A DNA stretch of 64,000 nucleotides from positions 169,688 through 233,687 of the forward strand of contig JAFRFG010000012.1 of the NCBI GenBank assembly GCA_017434455.1, written 5' to 3'. The notes under the pieces are model-generated. The model ran no database searches and was not told the origin of the DNA. It saw only the letters and a list, made by a program, of their open reading frames with translations. Below are positions 17,777 through 28,100 of this stretch, in pieces. A program made the translations under genes and the position numbers. Each line of letters starts with the position of its first letter. The first letter of the stretch is position 1. The stretch comes from Thermoguttaceae bacterium. Lineage in GTDB: Bacteria > Planctomycetota > Planctomycetia > Pirellulales > Thermoguttaceae.

Positions 17777-20700
17777 GTGGGCGAAGAAAAACGCTTTGTC
17801 ATGTGTGATGGAAATGAGGCAGCCGCGCGTATCGCGCATCTTTGCAACGAGGTCATGGCGATCTACCCGATTACCCCCTCTTCGACGATGGGCGAGCTGA
17901 CCGACGACTGGGCGGCCAAGGGAAAGAAGAACCTCTTCGGTACGGTTCCTCACGTGATCGAAATGCAGAGCGAAGCCGGCGCCGCCGGCGCGGTTCACGG
18001 TTCTCTGCAGACCGGCGCCCTGACCTGTACCTTCACCGCCAGCCAGGGACTTCTCCTGATGATCCCGAACATGTTCAAGATCGCCGGCGAAATGACCCCG
18101 ACGGTCTTCCACGTCACCGCCCGCGCCGTGGCGACCCACGCCCTGTCGATCTTCGGTGATCACAGCGACGTGATGGCGACCCGTTCCTGCGGATGGGCGA
18201 TGCTCTGCGGCGGTTCGGTTCAGGAAACTCACGATATGGCGATGATCGCCTACGCGTCGACCCACAAGGCCCGCGTCCCGTTCCTCCACTTCTTCGATGG
18301 CTTCCGTACCAGCCACGAGGTCAACAAGCTCGAGGTGATCCCCGAAGATATCGTTCGCCAGATGTTCGATCCGGAGCTGATCAAAGCCCATCGTGAGCGT
18401 TCGATGAATCCGAGCCGCCCGGTTCTGCGCGGTACCGCCCAGAACCCGGACGTCTTCTTCCAGGCCCGCGAGGCGTGCAACAGCACCTACGCCAAGGTTC
18501 CGGCGATTGTCCAGGAGCAGATGGACAAGTTCGCCTCCCTGACCGGCCGTCAGTATCACATCATGGACTACTACGGCGATCCGAACGCCGAGCGGGTCAT
18601 TGTCATCATGGCCAGCGGCTCGGGGATCGTTGAGGAATACATCGACGCGGTCGGCAGCGACAAGGGCGTCGGTATGGTCAATGTCCGGCTCTACCGTCCG
18701 TTCGACGCCGACGCGTTCGTCGCCGCGATGCCGAAGAGCGTCAAGAAGATCGCCGTGCTCGACCGGACGAAGGAACCGGGCGCCCTGGGCGAACCGCTCT
18801 ATCAGGATGTCGTCACCGCGATGAGCCAGAAGTGGGTCGGCACCCTTCCGGAGATCACCGGCGGCCGTTACGGTCTTTCCTCGAAAGACTTCACCCCCGC
18901 GATGGTCAAGGGCGTTTACGACGAGCTGGCCAAGGCCGAGCCGAAGCGCTTCTTCACCGTCGGTATCAACGACGACGTCACCGGTCTTTCGATCGACTAC
19001 GATCCGAACTTCTCCACCGAAGCCGACGACGTGACCCGCTGCGTCTTCTACGGTCTGGGGAGCGACGGTACGGTCGGCGCTAACAAGGGGACGACCAAGA
19101 TCGTCGGTGAGTACACCCCGCGCTACTGCCAGGGTTACTTCGTTTACGACTCGAAGAAGTCCGGTTCGGTCACCGTTTCCCACCTGCGCTTCTCGCCGCG
19201 TCAGGTCAAGGGTTCTTATCAGATCTACAAGGCGAATTTCGTCGCCTGCCATCAGTTTGTCTTCACCGAGCGTGTTGATCTTCTCGCGACCATCGTTGAC
19301 GGCGGAACGTTCCTCCTCAACTCCCCCTACAAGGCCGATGAGGTCTGGGGACACCTGCCGGTCGAGCTCCAGAAGGAGATCATCGAAAAGAAGCTCAAGT
19401 TCTACGTCGTCGACGCCGTGAAGGTGGCCAAAGCCGCCGGTATGGGCGGTCGTATCAACACCGTGATGCAGACGTGCTTCTTCAAGCTCGCCGGCTTCAT
19501 GCCCGAGGACGAGGCGATCGAGCGGATCAAGGCCGACATCAAGAAGACCTACGGCAAGAAGGGTGACGCCGTCGTTCAGAAGAACTACGCCGCCGTCGAC
19601 GCTTCGCTCGCCGCTTTGGAGGAAGTCACCGTTCCGGCCGCCGCCGATTCGACCTTCCATCGCATCGACGGGATCGATCCTTCCGCTCCGGAGTTCGTCA
19701 AGAATACCCTCGGCGAGATCATGTCCTCCCGCGGCGAGTCGCTGCCGGTGAGCGCTTTCACCGAGGCCGCCGACGGTACTTTCCCGACCGGAACCACCAA
19801 GTACGAAAAGCGCTCCGTCGCGATCGATATCCCGATTTGGGACAAGGACCTTTGCATCCAGTGCGGTCAGTGCTCTCTGGTTTGCCCGCACGCCGCGATT
19901 CGCATGAAGGTCTTCGATGCCGCCGAAGGCGCTCCCGAGACCTTCGCCGTGGCCGACGCCAAGGGTGAGTTCAAGGGGATGAAGGCCCGTGTCCAGGTCG
20001 CTCCGGAAGACTGCACCGGCTGCGGTATGTGCGCCTATGTTTGCCCGGTCAAGAGCAAGACCGAAGAGGGGAAGAAGGCGATCAACATGCAGGACAAGAT
20101 CGCCAATCTCGATGCCGAGAAGGCGAACTGGGAATACTTCCTCACGATTCCGGACTTCGACCGCACGAAGGTCAAGGTCGATACCCTCAAGGGTTCGCAG
20201 CTGTTGCTGCCGCTGTTTGAATTCTCCGGCGCCTGCGCCGGCTGCGGTGAGACCCCGTACGTGAAGCTCATCACCCAGCTGTTCGGCGACCGGATGCTTA
20301 TCGCCAACGCGACCGGCTGCTCGTCGATCTACGGCGGCAACCTCCCGAGCACCCCGTACACCACCAACGCCGAAGGTTACGGTCCGTCTTGGTCGAACTC
20401 GCTGTTCGAGGACGCCGCCGAGTTCGGTATGGGGATGCGCCTGGGCGTCGATCAGCAGAACCAGTTCGTCCGCGAGCTGCTGACCGAATCGAAGGACAAG
20501 ATCGGTGCCGAGCTGGTCGAGAACCTCCTGGGGAACAAGCAGGAGACCGAAGACCAGATCAAGCAGCAGCGCAAGTGGGTGGCCGAGCTGAAGGCCAAGG
20601 TCGCCGGCTGCCAGTGCGGCTGCGACAAGGCCAAGCTCCTGGAGATGTCGGCCGATTACCTCGTGCGCCGCAGCAACTGGATCATCGGCGGTGACGGCTG

Positions 20701-21307
20701 GGCTTACGATATCGGTTACGGCGGGCTCGATCACGTGGTCGCTTCGAACCGCGACGTGAACATTCTCGTTCTCGATACCGAGGTTTACTCCAACACCGGT
20801 GGTCAGGCCTCGAAGTCGACCCCGCTGGGCGCCGTCGCCAAGTTCGCCGCCAGCGGCAAGCCGACCGGCAAGAAGGATCTCGGCATGATGGCCGCCTCCT
20901 ACGGTACCTGCTTCGTCGGCCAGATCTCCCTGGGCGCCAATCCGGCCCACGCGATCAAGACCCTGGTCGCCGCCGAGTCGTACCACGGTCCGTCTTTGAT
21001 CATCGCCTACTCGCACTGCATCGCTCAGGGGATCGATATGAAGACAGGTATGGAGCTCCAGAAGGAAGCCGTCAAGTGCGGTTACTGGCCGCTGTGGTCC
21101 TATGACCCGCGTCTGGAGAAGCCGTTCGTTCTGGCCAGCAAGGCCCCCGAGGGTTCGCTCAAAGATTTCGAAACCAAGCAGAACCGGTTCAATCAGCTGT
21201 TCCGCAACAACCCGGAGAAGGCGCAGAAGTTCGAGGAAGTCGCTCAGGAGAATATCCAGAAGCGGTTCGAGTACTACAGCGCCCTGGCCGAGATGAAGAA
21301 GAACTAG
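17777..21307 (+). CDS. nifJ: pyruvate:ferredoxin (flavodoxin) oxidoreductase
   Basis: A single-chain PFOR of about 1176 residues, the usual length. It converts pyruvate, CoA and oxidised ferredoxin to acetyl-CoA and CO2, a key step of anaerobic metabolism. Seen in order: the N-terminal TPP/pyrimidine domain (DGNEAAARIAH, YPITPSSTMGE), the gamma-type domain (GLGSDGTVGANK), two 4Fe-4S motifs (CIQCGQCSLVCP and CTGCGMCAYVCP), and the C-terminal TPP-binding domain (GACAGCGETPY, GDGWAYDIGYGG, EVYSNTGGQASKSTP). The GTG at 17777 was chosen because VGEEKRFVMCDGNEA matches the normal family start; a TTG at 17744 would add 11 residues. Codon use is strongly biased to C-ending codons, as in a highly expressed gene. 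Confidence 0.95.
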   Translation: MGEEKRFVMCDGNEAAARIAHLCNEVMAIYPITPSSTMGELTDDWAAKGKKNLFGTVPHVIEMQSEAGAAGAVHGSLQTGALTCTFTASQGLLLMIPNMFKIAGEMTPTVFHVTARAVATHALSIFGDHSDVMATRSCGWAMLCGGSVQETHDMAMIAYASTHKARVPFLHFFDGFRTSHEVNKLEVIPEDIVRQMFDPELIKAHRERSMNPSRPVLRGTAQNPDVFFQAREACNSTYAKVPAIVQEQMDKFASLTGRQYHIMDYYGDPNAERVIVIMASGSGIVEEYIDAVGSDKGVGMVNVRLYRPFDADAFVAAMPKSVKKIAVLDRTKEPGALGEPLYQDVVTAMSQKWVGTLPEITGGRYGLSSKDFTPAMVKGVYDELAKAEPKRFFTVGINDDVTGLSIDYDPNFSTEADDVTRCVFYGLGSDGTVGANKGTTKIVGEYTPRYCQGYFVYDSKKSGSVTVSHLRFSPRQVKGSYQIYKANFVACHQFVFTERVDLLATIVDGGTFLLNSPYKADEVWGHLPVELQKEIIEKKLKFYVVDAVKVAKAAGMGGRINTVMQTCFFKLAGFMPEDEAIERIKADIKKTYGKKGDAVVQKNYAAVDASLAALEEVTVPAAADSTFHRIDGIDPSAPEFVKNTLGEIMSSRGESLPVSAFTEAADGTFPTGTTKYEKRSVAIDIPIWDKDLCIQCGQCSLVCPHAAIRMKVFDAAEGAPETFAVADAKGEFKGMKARVQVAPEDCTGCGMCAYVCPVKSKTEEGKKAINMQDKIANLDAEKANWEYFLTIPDFDRTKVKVDTLKGSQLLLPLFEFSGACAGCGETPYVKLITQLFGDRMLIANATGCSSIYGGNLPSTPYTTNAEGYGPSWSNSLFEDAAEFGMGMRLGVDQQNQFVRELLTESKDKIGAELVENLLGNKQETEDQIKQQRKWVAELKAKVAGCQCGCDKAKLLEMSADYLVRRSNWIIGGDGWAYDIGYGGLDHVVASNRDVNILVLDTEVYSNTGGQASKSTPLGAVAKFAASGKPTGKKDLGMMAASYGTCFVGQISLGANPAHAIKTLVAAESYHGPSLIIAYSHCIAQGIDMKTGMELQKEAVKCGYWPLWSYDPRLEKPFVLASKAPEGSLKDFETKQNRFNQLFRNNPEKAQKFEEVAQENIQKRFEYYSALAEMKKN

Positions 21308-21341
21308 GTTCTCCGCGGTCTAAGTTCAAGGACGCGTTCGT

Positions 21342-21375
21342 AAAAAAGGCCCCCTGTTCAAGGGGGCCTTTTTTT
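21342..21375. terminator. bidirectional terminator between nifJ and dnaA
   Basis: AAAAAAGGCCCCCT and AGGGGGCCTTTTTT form a perfect stem with a 5-base loop. The A-run on one side and T-run on the other give U-tracts on both strands, serving the convergent nifJ and dnaA. Confidence 0.9.
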
Positions 21376-21499
21376 GTGGGAAACCGGCGCATAACACAAG
21401 CCGCCGAACCCTGTCGGACGCGGGGACGAACCCCAAGCCGAAAGCAGTTGAACAAAAAGAAAAGCGCCGCGGCGGGAAGAATAACGCGGCGGCTTGCTT

Positions 21500-22942
21500 C
21501 TAGCCGAGAAGCACCCGCTCCAGACGGCGGAGGTTCTCGACGGTCTGATACTGCGTTTGATCGGCGCCGGCGGCGCGGCTTTCGACCTGGCTGAGCCATT
21601 GATCGACCCGCTTTTGCGCCGAGAGAACCGTGCTGTGACTTCGGTTGCCGAAGTAACGGCCAATCTCGGACAGGGCGCTTCGGGTATGCTTTCGGGCCAG
21701 CCACATCGCCAGCATTCGAGGGTAGCAGCAGTCACGGGCGCGCGACTTGCCGCGCAGCGACGACGGTTTGACCTCGAACATCTCGGCGACTGCCTTCTCG
21801 ATATCTTCCAGACGGACAATCCGCCGCTTGACACCGAACGGTCCGAGAATTTCCTCAACCGTATCGACCGTGATCGGCTGCCCGTCGGTCAAATAGCGGG
21901 CACACAGCTGATTGGCGATCCCGAAGAGCTGACGGGCGTGGGTGGCGTAGCGAGAGACCACCACGCGGGCGACCTCGTCGCTGACAGGGAGATGAATCCG
22001 AGCGCAGGCGCGCTTGAAGATCTCCAGAAGGATTTCGCGCTCGGCCGGCTGTATCGCGCAGGCGACCCCCTCTTGAAGGCGGGAGACCAGATTGCTTTGT
22101 AAACCGGTCAGCTCGCTGATGGGGCGGTCGGCGCCGAAGATCATCTGGACACCACGATGACGGAGCTGATCCATCAGCGTGATGAGTTCGTACTGTGTCT
22201 TGAGCTTCCCTTCCAGGAAGTGGATATCGTCGAGAACGAAGAGGGAGATGTTTTTGAAACGATCCAGGAACGAGCGGCGGTCTCCCCCCGGGCGAACCGA
22301 TTGGGTGAAGATGGCGGTGAACTGGTCGCTGCGCATAAACAGCGGCGTTCGGCGGCTGTTCTGGGCACGGAAAGAGGTGTAGACCCCCTCGAGGAGGTGT
22401 GTCTTGCCAACGCTGGTCGGACCGGAGATGTACAGCGGATTGAAGCGCTCGCCCGGGGCGTTGATCACGATGTCGATCATGCTTCGGGCGATCCGGTTGG
22501 ACAGACCGACGACAAAACTGTCGAGCGATCCCCAGTTGGGCAAAGGCACGGCCGCACGCTTCCTCGGCCTGGCCGGCTTGGCCGGCGGGTTGTCTGGACG
22601 GCGGACCGTGCGGATCGATTCACTGGAAAGCTCTATCCCCGTGAGGTCGGCATCATCCGCCTCGGCGTCGATCCCTTCCGCGTCGAAGAGCAAACCGGAG
22701 ACGGGGGCCGGCTGTTTTTCTAACTCAACAGCAAAAGAAGGTTCCTCGAAGATCGATTGACCCACCTGGCGTATCTTGGACAAGTAGTTCTTTCGGATCC
22801 AGTAGAGCTTGTGTTCCTCGGAGGAGATGACACGCAGCTTGCCTTCCTCCTGAGCGAATCGAATACCGGAGAACCACCGTTCGAACTCACTGTTTCCGAT
22901 CAGCGATGAGAGCTGTTGTCGAAAGGGAACGTCGATATCCAT
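21500..22942 (-). CDS. dnaA: chromosomal replication initiator protein DnaA (divergent)
   Basis: A 480-residue AAA+ protein. The N-terminal domain I is followed by a variable acidic, Pro-rich linker (residues 75-130). The AAA+ core has Walker A GPTSVGKT (Lys180), Walker B FVLDDIHF (Asp238, Asp239) and GADRPISELTGLQSNLVSRLQEG around sensor 1. The C-terminal domain IV carries MLAMWLARKHTRSALSEIGRYFGNRSHSTV, the DnaA signature with RSHSTV where most bacteria have RDHTTV. Walker A reads GPTS rather than GGxG. It initiates replication by binding DnaA boxes. dnaN, recF and gyr genes, often next to dnaA, are absent. Confidence 0.92.
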   Translation of the reverse strand: MDIDVPFRQQLSSLIGNSEFERWFSGIRFAQEEGKLRVISSEEHKLYWIRKNYLSKIRQVGQSIFEEPSFAVELEKQPAPVSGLLFDAEGIDAEADDADLTGIELSSESIRTVRRPDNPPAKPARPRKRAAVPLPNWGSLDSFVVGLSNRIARSMIDIVINAPGERFNPLYISGPTSVGKTHLLEGVYTSFRAQNSRRTPLFMRSDQFTAIFTQSVRPGGDRRSFLDRFKNISLFVLDDIHFLEGKLKTQYELITLMDQLRHRGVQMIFGADRPISELTGLQSNLVSRLQEGVACAIQPAEREILLEIFKRACARIHLPVSDEVARVVVSRYATHARQLFGIANQLCARYLTDGQPITVDTVEEILGPFGVKRRIVRLEDIEKAVAEMFEVKPSSLRGKSRARDCCYPRMLAMWLARKHTRSALSEIGRYFGNRSHSTVLSAQKRVDQWLSQVESRAAGADQTQYQTVENLRRLERVLLG

Positions 22943-22969
22943 ATCGTCTTTAAGCTAACTATCGTCTTG

Positions 22970-22991
22970 AGTCGGGAAAGCGTTCCCGACT
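22970..22991. repeat. perfect 9-bp inverted repeat in the dnaA leader
   Basis: AGTCGGGAA and TTCCCGACT flank a 4-base AGCG centre. The element begins 28 bases upstream of the dnaA ATG, inside the predicted leader. It could be an operator or an RNA hairpin affecting translation. Confidence 0.6.
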
Positions 22992-23154
22992 GCGAATAAC
23001 CAACCACACAGCCGGCGCGTTTTGGCTTGACACCGGCGGCCTTTGCCGTTTGAGCGGCTGCCCAAAAGCGGCAGGAGAAGACGCTGTGAAGAAGGGCGCG
23101 GCCCCCGTAAAATCGGGAGAGAAACGGGGAACCCCGCCCACAGCAGACAACCCC

Positions 23155-23182
23155 ATTTTAGCGTCTGGCATGGGGATGTCAA
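23155..23182 (-). promoter_or_regulatory. sigma70-type promoter of dnaA
   Basis: On the minus strand a perfect TTGACA (23182-23177), a 16-base spacer and TAAAAT (23160-23155). Transcription would start near 23148, giving a leader of about 205 bases. Confidence 0.65.
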
Positions 23183-23518
23183 ATGAAGGGTTCGCCAATT
23201 CCGGAGCTTTTGGACACAGAGAAAAACGGATCGGGGGTTACAAGCGGTCAACTCCGCCGAAAAAATTTTTTGGGAAAAGCTTGACTGTCTCCCCAGGGCG
23301 GTTTCAGTGGGGAAAACTTGTTTCCATATCGGTGGTTTTGATTTGCTCTGTTCTTTTTGTCTTTCCCAGATTAACTTTTGATCCTTTTTCGTCCCCGATC
23401 TCTGGTTTGCGGGTCGGTGTTCTGGTATAAAAAACGGCTGAGGGGGTTCCTTTCGGCCCGCGGTTGATCACGGCCGGCCGGGCAGACGGTATTTTAATGT
23501 GAGGGAGCAAGAGGAAGA

Positions 23519-25066
23519 ATGTTCATCGAACCGAAGAGATATCTGCCGCCGCTGGCCGCGGTGTTGGGACTGTTTTCTTTAGCCGTTTTGTTGCCGGCAG
23601 CCGGCCAATCGTCGGCCGACGATTCTTACGTCCGGGCCTTGGGGGGCGAGCGGGAGCTGTTCTGTGACGATGAGTTTGTCGCCTCGATGACGAACTGCGA
23701 GATCCAGGTTCATTCCCCCACGCGGGAGAACGTCGCGATCCTCTGCGATCAGCCGTGGGAGGGAAACGGCTGCGGCTATTGGACGGTTCTGTACGACGAG
23801 CAGCTTGGGCTGTACCGCGCCTACTGCCACGCCTGGGCGCAGGGGGTCGGTTTCGCCCATCGTCTGGTCTATACCGTCTACGAAAGCAAGGACGGCATCG
23901 AGTGGACCCGTCCCAATGTGGGCCAGTTCGAGTGGGAGGGGAGCAAAGAGAATAACATCATTCTGAACTACGCCGCCGACGGGTCGGAGTGCCACGATCT
24001 GTCCCCCTTCATCGACCGCAATCCCAACGCCTCGCCCGACGCCCGGTATAAGGCGACCGGCGCGGCCTTCGGTGAAAAAGCGGGCGTCTTCGCCTATAAG
24101 TCCCCCGACGGCATCCATTGGACGCCGATCAGCGACCAGCCGGTCTATACCGAGGGGGCGTTCGATTCGCAGAACCTCTCGTTCTGGTCCGAGGCCGAGG
24201 GGAAGTACGTCCTCTACTACCGGATCTTCCGCGGCGACGGTACCCGGTCGATCAGCCGGGCCGTTTCCGACGACTACATCCACTGGACCAACGAGGGGGA
24301 ATTGCTCTTCCCCGAGGGGGAGGGGCCGAAGCCGGGGGCGCAATATTATGTCAACCAAATTCTCCCCTACTACCGCGCCAAGCATCTGTACATCGGCTTC
24401 CCCGCGCGCTACGTCGACAACGGCCTGGTGAAGGCGACCGAGAACCTTCCCCGATGGGACCTGCGCCAGGGGCGCATCGCCCTGTTTCAGCGCTTCGGCA
24501 CGGCGGTGACCGACTCGGTCTATATCACCAGCCGTGACGGGATCCATTTCCGCCGGTCGAACGATGTCTTTCTGCGGCCGGGACTGCGCACGCAGCATAA
24601 CTGGGCGTACGGCGATAATTACATCGCCTGGAACGTCGTGGAGACCGCCTCGCCCCGCGACGATATGCCGCGCGAGCTGTCGCTCTACGCGGTGGAGTCG
24701 TACGCGACCGAAGACTGGTCCCGCCTGAGGCGCTACTCTCTGAGGATCGACGGGTTCGGCTCGGTGCACGCCAAGTGTGTCCCGGGGGAGATGACGACCC
24801 GCCCGTTTACCTTCACGGGAAAAGAGCTCTCGGTGAACCTCGCCACCTCGGCGGCCGGCCAGGTTCGCGTCGAGGTCCTGGACGAAAACGGCGAGCCGAT
24901 CCCCGGCTTTACCGCGGGGGAGTGTGACTTCTTCTTCGGCGATACCCTCGATTGGCGTGTGAGCTGGAACGGCAACAGTGACGTGTCGGCCCTGGCGGGG
25001 AAGACGATCGCGCTTCGCTTTACTTTGACGGAGGCCGATATTTACTCCCTGAAGTTTGAGGAATAG
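23519..25066 (+). CDS. secreted glycoside-hydrolase-like protein (five-bladed propeller fold)
   Basis: A 515-residue exported protein with a signal peptide (residues 1-31). The body has repeated propeller blades of the type found in GH43/GH32-like enzymes: YTVYESKDGIEWTRP, YKSPDGIHWTPI, SRAVSDDYIHWTNEGE and ITSRDGIHFRRS, each with S-x-D-G/Y-I-x-W/F. The C-terminal 110 residues form a beta-sandwich-like extension. No specific substrate can be read, but this group usually acts on plant or algal glycans. The ribosome site GAGGAAG lies 4 bases before the ATG. A GH2 gene follows, so the two probably make one carbohydrate-degrading unit. Confidence 0.75.
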   Translation: MFIEPKRYLPPLAAVLGLFSLAVLLPAAGQSSADDSYVRALGGERELFCDDEFVASMTNCEIQVHSPTRENVAILCDQPWEGNGCGYWTVLYDEQLGLYRAYCHAWAQGVGFAHRLVYTVYESKDGIEWTRPNVGQFEWEGSKENNIILNYAADGSECHDLSPFIDRNPNASPDARYKATGAAFGEKAGVFAYKSPDGIHWTPISDQPVYTEGAFDSQNLSFWSEAEGKYVLYYRIFRGDGTRSISRAVSDDYIHWTNEGELLFPEGEGPKPGAQYYVNQILPYYRAKHLYIGFPARYVDNGLVKATENLPRWDLRQGRIALFQRFGTAVTDSVYITSRDGIHFRRSNDVFLRPGLRTQHNWAYGDNYIAWNVVETASPRDDMPRELSLYAVESYATEDWSRLRRYSLRIDGFGSVHAKCVPGEMTTRPFTFTGKELSVNLATSAAGQVRVEVLDENGEPIPGFTAGECDFFFGDTLDWRVSWNGNSDVSALAGKTIALRFTLTEADIYSLKFEE

Positions 25067-25067
25067 A

Positions 25068-25102
25068 CCGTCTGTTTTGTCCGCCGCGGACAAAACAGAC
25101 GG
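25068..25102. repeat. perfect 16-bp inverted repeat between the two glycosidase genes
   Basis: CCGTCTGTTTTGTCCG and its exact complement are separated by CCG. There is no U-tract after the 3' arm, so this is not a classical terminator. It starts at the end of the propeller gene stop codon region and precedes the GH2 gene by about 50 bases. Confidence 0.75.
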
Positions 25103-25150
25103 CATGATATTTCGTGATAAGATCGAATACTTAAAAACGGAGAAAAACGA

Positions 25151-28100
25151 ATGCTGATGTCCTTTTCACGTTCCCTGAAATGGGGATTATTTCTGTTCCT
25201 GGCTTTTGCCGGAACCTTATGCGCGCGCGAGCGGCTTTCGCTCGACGGAACCTGGTCGTTCGCGACGGATCCGGAGGCGCGCGGGGAGGCCGACGGCTGG
25301 TTCGCCCCCGGGGCCAAACTGGCCGCGATGCCGCTGGAGGGGTACGCCCCCGAGGCCGACGGAACGATCCAGGTTCCCGGTATTTGGGACAATCAGGGGT
25401 ACGGGACACAAACCGATAAACTCGAGCACAACTTCATTGGTCTGGGCTGGTATAAGCGGACGTTCCGCGTTCCGGCCGAGTGGTCGGGGAAGCGGGTCTT
25501 TCTGACGCTCGGCGGGATCTCTCGCATGGCCAGGGTCTGGATCAACGGCGAGCTGACCGGTCCGGACTTTCTGGGACAGGTCGCGTCGTTCACCCGCGAC
25601 GTGACGGCGTTTGTCCGTTTTGGCGAGGAGAACGATATCACCATTCGCGTCGACAGTTTCCAGCATTGGGAGAAAGACGCTATTCTCGGTTCCTCCTCGA
25701 TCAACGACTACATGGAGATTGTGTGGGGTGGCCTTTGGGGGCACGTGACGCTGGAAGCCGTCGGGGATGAGCATCTGGACTCGCTCTACCTGACGACCAC
25801 CGTCGCCGATCAGGCCGTTCTCCATGCCAAGGCCGATATTCTCGGCCAAAGCGCCGCCGACGCGGTTCGCCTGGAACTGTTCGACACCGACGGCGCGCTG
25901 GCCGCGTCGAGTCAGACCTCGGTCGGCGCCGGCGCGGGCGAGGCCGCGTTCGATCTCCCGGTTCCCGGCGCGAAGCTCTGGACTCCCGATACCCCGAACC
26001 TCTATACCGCCAAGATGACCCTGCTCAAGGGGGACGATCCGCTGGACGAGATCCAGTGCCGCTGCGGGCTGCGTCAGTTCACCATCGAGGGGGATCGTCT
26101 GTTCCTCAACGGGGTGCCGATCTTCCTGCGCGGGTACGGCGACGACCATATCTATCCGTATGAGTTCTCGATGCCGACGAATATCGAGATGTATCGCGCT
26201 CGGCTGCGGATCATCAAGTCGTTCGGATTCAACCATGTTCGTCACCACAGCACGATTCTGCCGCACGAGTACTACGACGCCTGCGACGAGATCGGTGTCA
26301 TTCCGACCGCGGAATTCGCGATCTGCTACCCGCAGCAGCTTCCGGGCAATTCACGCTGGAGGTCGAATGTTCCGGAGGGGACCGACACGGAACCGGCGAT
26401 GGAGACCTACCGCGAGCGGTTCACTCAGGCGGTCAAAGAGTACCGGAACCATCCCTGCATTCTCGTCTGGGTCGGCGGCAACGAACTGTGGATGGGGAAC
26501 GAGGATTATCCGGGGCAAGAGCTCTACACCAAGTTCTTCAAAGAGACGGTCGAGAAGTACGACCCGGCGCGCTTCTACTCCGATACCGACGGCGACTGGC
26601 TCGCCTACTTTGAGCAGGGGAGAGATCGTGACTCCCTCGATATCGCGTTTGCCCTGTTCAACGAGTGGGTTTCGCCGATCGCGACCGAAAAGTTCGCCTG
26701 GTCGACCTTTAAAAAACCGACCCTCTCGCACGAGGCGGGGAACTATATCACCTTCTCGCGCCCCAATCAGATCGATCTGTTCGCCGACGGCCGCTTTGAC
26801 GGCAACCCGTCGCTGATCGGGCGTGATCCCAACGCGCCTATAAAGAGTGATTTCATCCCGTTCTGGATGACCGACGGCGCCCGGAAACTGAAGGAATTGG
26901 GGCTGGATGACCAGGCCGAGGCATGGGCCCGCGCCTCGGAGGAGATCTACTACATCCATCACAAGTACAACGTTGAGGGGATGCGCCTCAATCCGGGAAT
27001 CATCGGCTATCACTGGTGGCTGATCCAAGACTTCTGGACGACGAGCAACGGTCTGATGGATCTGTTCTTCCGTCCCAAGTCGATTACCCCGCAGCGGGTT
27101 CGTCTGTTTAACGCCCCGCTGGTTCTGCTTCAGAAAGACCTTAAGCGGACCTACCGCGGCGCGGATCGGTGCCAGGCGCGGTTCTTCGTGTCGAACTTTA
27201 CCGACGATGCGGTCCGCGGCGTGCTTCACTGCGATCTGGAACTGGCCTCCGGGACGACGCGGCAAAGCTGCGGCGTAAACAACATCCTCCCGGGAACCGT
27301 CGCCGAAGTGATGGATATCTCAAGCGTCTTGCCCGAGGTCGATCAGCCGAGCGAGGTGACGATTCGCCTAAAGCTCCAGGACGACGCCGGCGAGACAATC
27401 CAGAGCAACGAGTGGCACGCGATGCTCTACCCGAAATCGGTTTCGCTCTCAACGATCGACGGCCGCCCGGTCTATGCCGATGAGGATGTTCTGAATATCT
27501 TCCCCGAGGCCGGGATGAGCCCCATTCCGCTGGAAGGGGAACTGCCCGCCGGCGGGCTCTACGTCACCTCTTATCTGGACGAGCGTCTGACCAAGGCGCT
27601 GGACGCCGGCGCCGGGGTCGTTCTGTTCGGTTCCGGCGGGATTTTCCCCACCGAGTCGATTCAGTATCAGCAGACGTGGTGGAAGGGGGGCGACAGCGAT
27701 CATGCCAATCATGTCGGGACGTTTGTCTACAAGACCCCCTTCACCGAGCAGCTGGAGACCGCCGACTGGTGCCAGCCGCATTGGTATACCCTCCTGGACC
27801 AAGCGGTGAAGTTCTACTTGGAGAAGCTCCCCGCTCGTCCGAACGTTCAGATTCGCGCCCTTCCGAGTTTGGTCCGTGTACAGGACACGGCGGTGGTCTT
27901 CGACGCCGCGGTCGGGAAGGGGACCTTGGTCGTCTCGGGGCTGAACCACGCCAAAGCGAAGGGCCAGCCCGAAAGCGAGTCGACCTTAGCCGCCCTTCTG
28001 AAACAGGCCGCCGCCGGTCCGAGCGGCCCGGCGGTGATGAAAGCCGGCGACCTGGCGACGACCGACGCCGTCCCCGAAGGGACGGTTCTCGGCTTCCGCC

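Larger units (their letters stand above)
22943..23518. other. 576-base intergenic region between dnaA and a divergent secreted-enzyme gene
   Basis: It contains the dnaA promoter (23155-23182, minus), a perfect inverted repeat near the dnaA start (22970-22991), an AT-rich patch (AAAAAATTTTTT at about 23260) and a TATAAA at about 23425 that could serve the rightward gene, though its -35 is poor. I looked for TTATCCACA-like DnaA boxes on both strands and found none close to consensus, so an origin here is not supported. Small open frames on the minus strand (22955-23251) lack ribosome sites and recognisable sequence. Confidence 0.5.

Noticed and set aside
17750..21016. 1088-codon open frame on the minus strand opposite nifJ
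   Set aside because: The plus strand encodes a complete, conserved PFOR. The antisense frame is open only because the C-ending codon bias of nifJ avoids stops on the other strand; its product is a low-complexity mix of Arg, Gly, Asp and Val.
22955..23251. Small protein of about 98 residues on the minus strand upstream of dnaA
   Set aside because: No ribosome site, overlaps the predicted dnaA promoter and hairpin, and the composition does not look like a gene of this organism.
22943..23518. Replication origin next to dnaA
   Set aside because: No DnaA-box-like 9-mers and only a short AT-rich patch were seen. Kept as an open question, not called.
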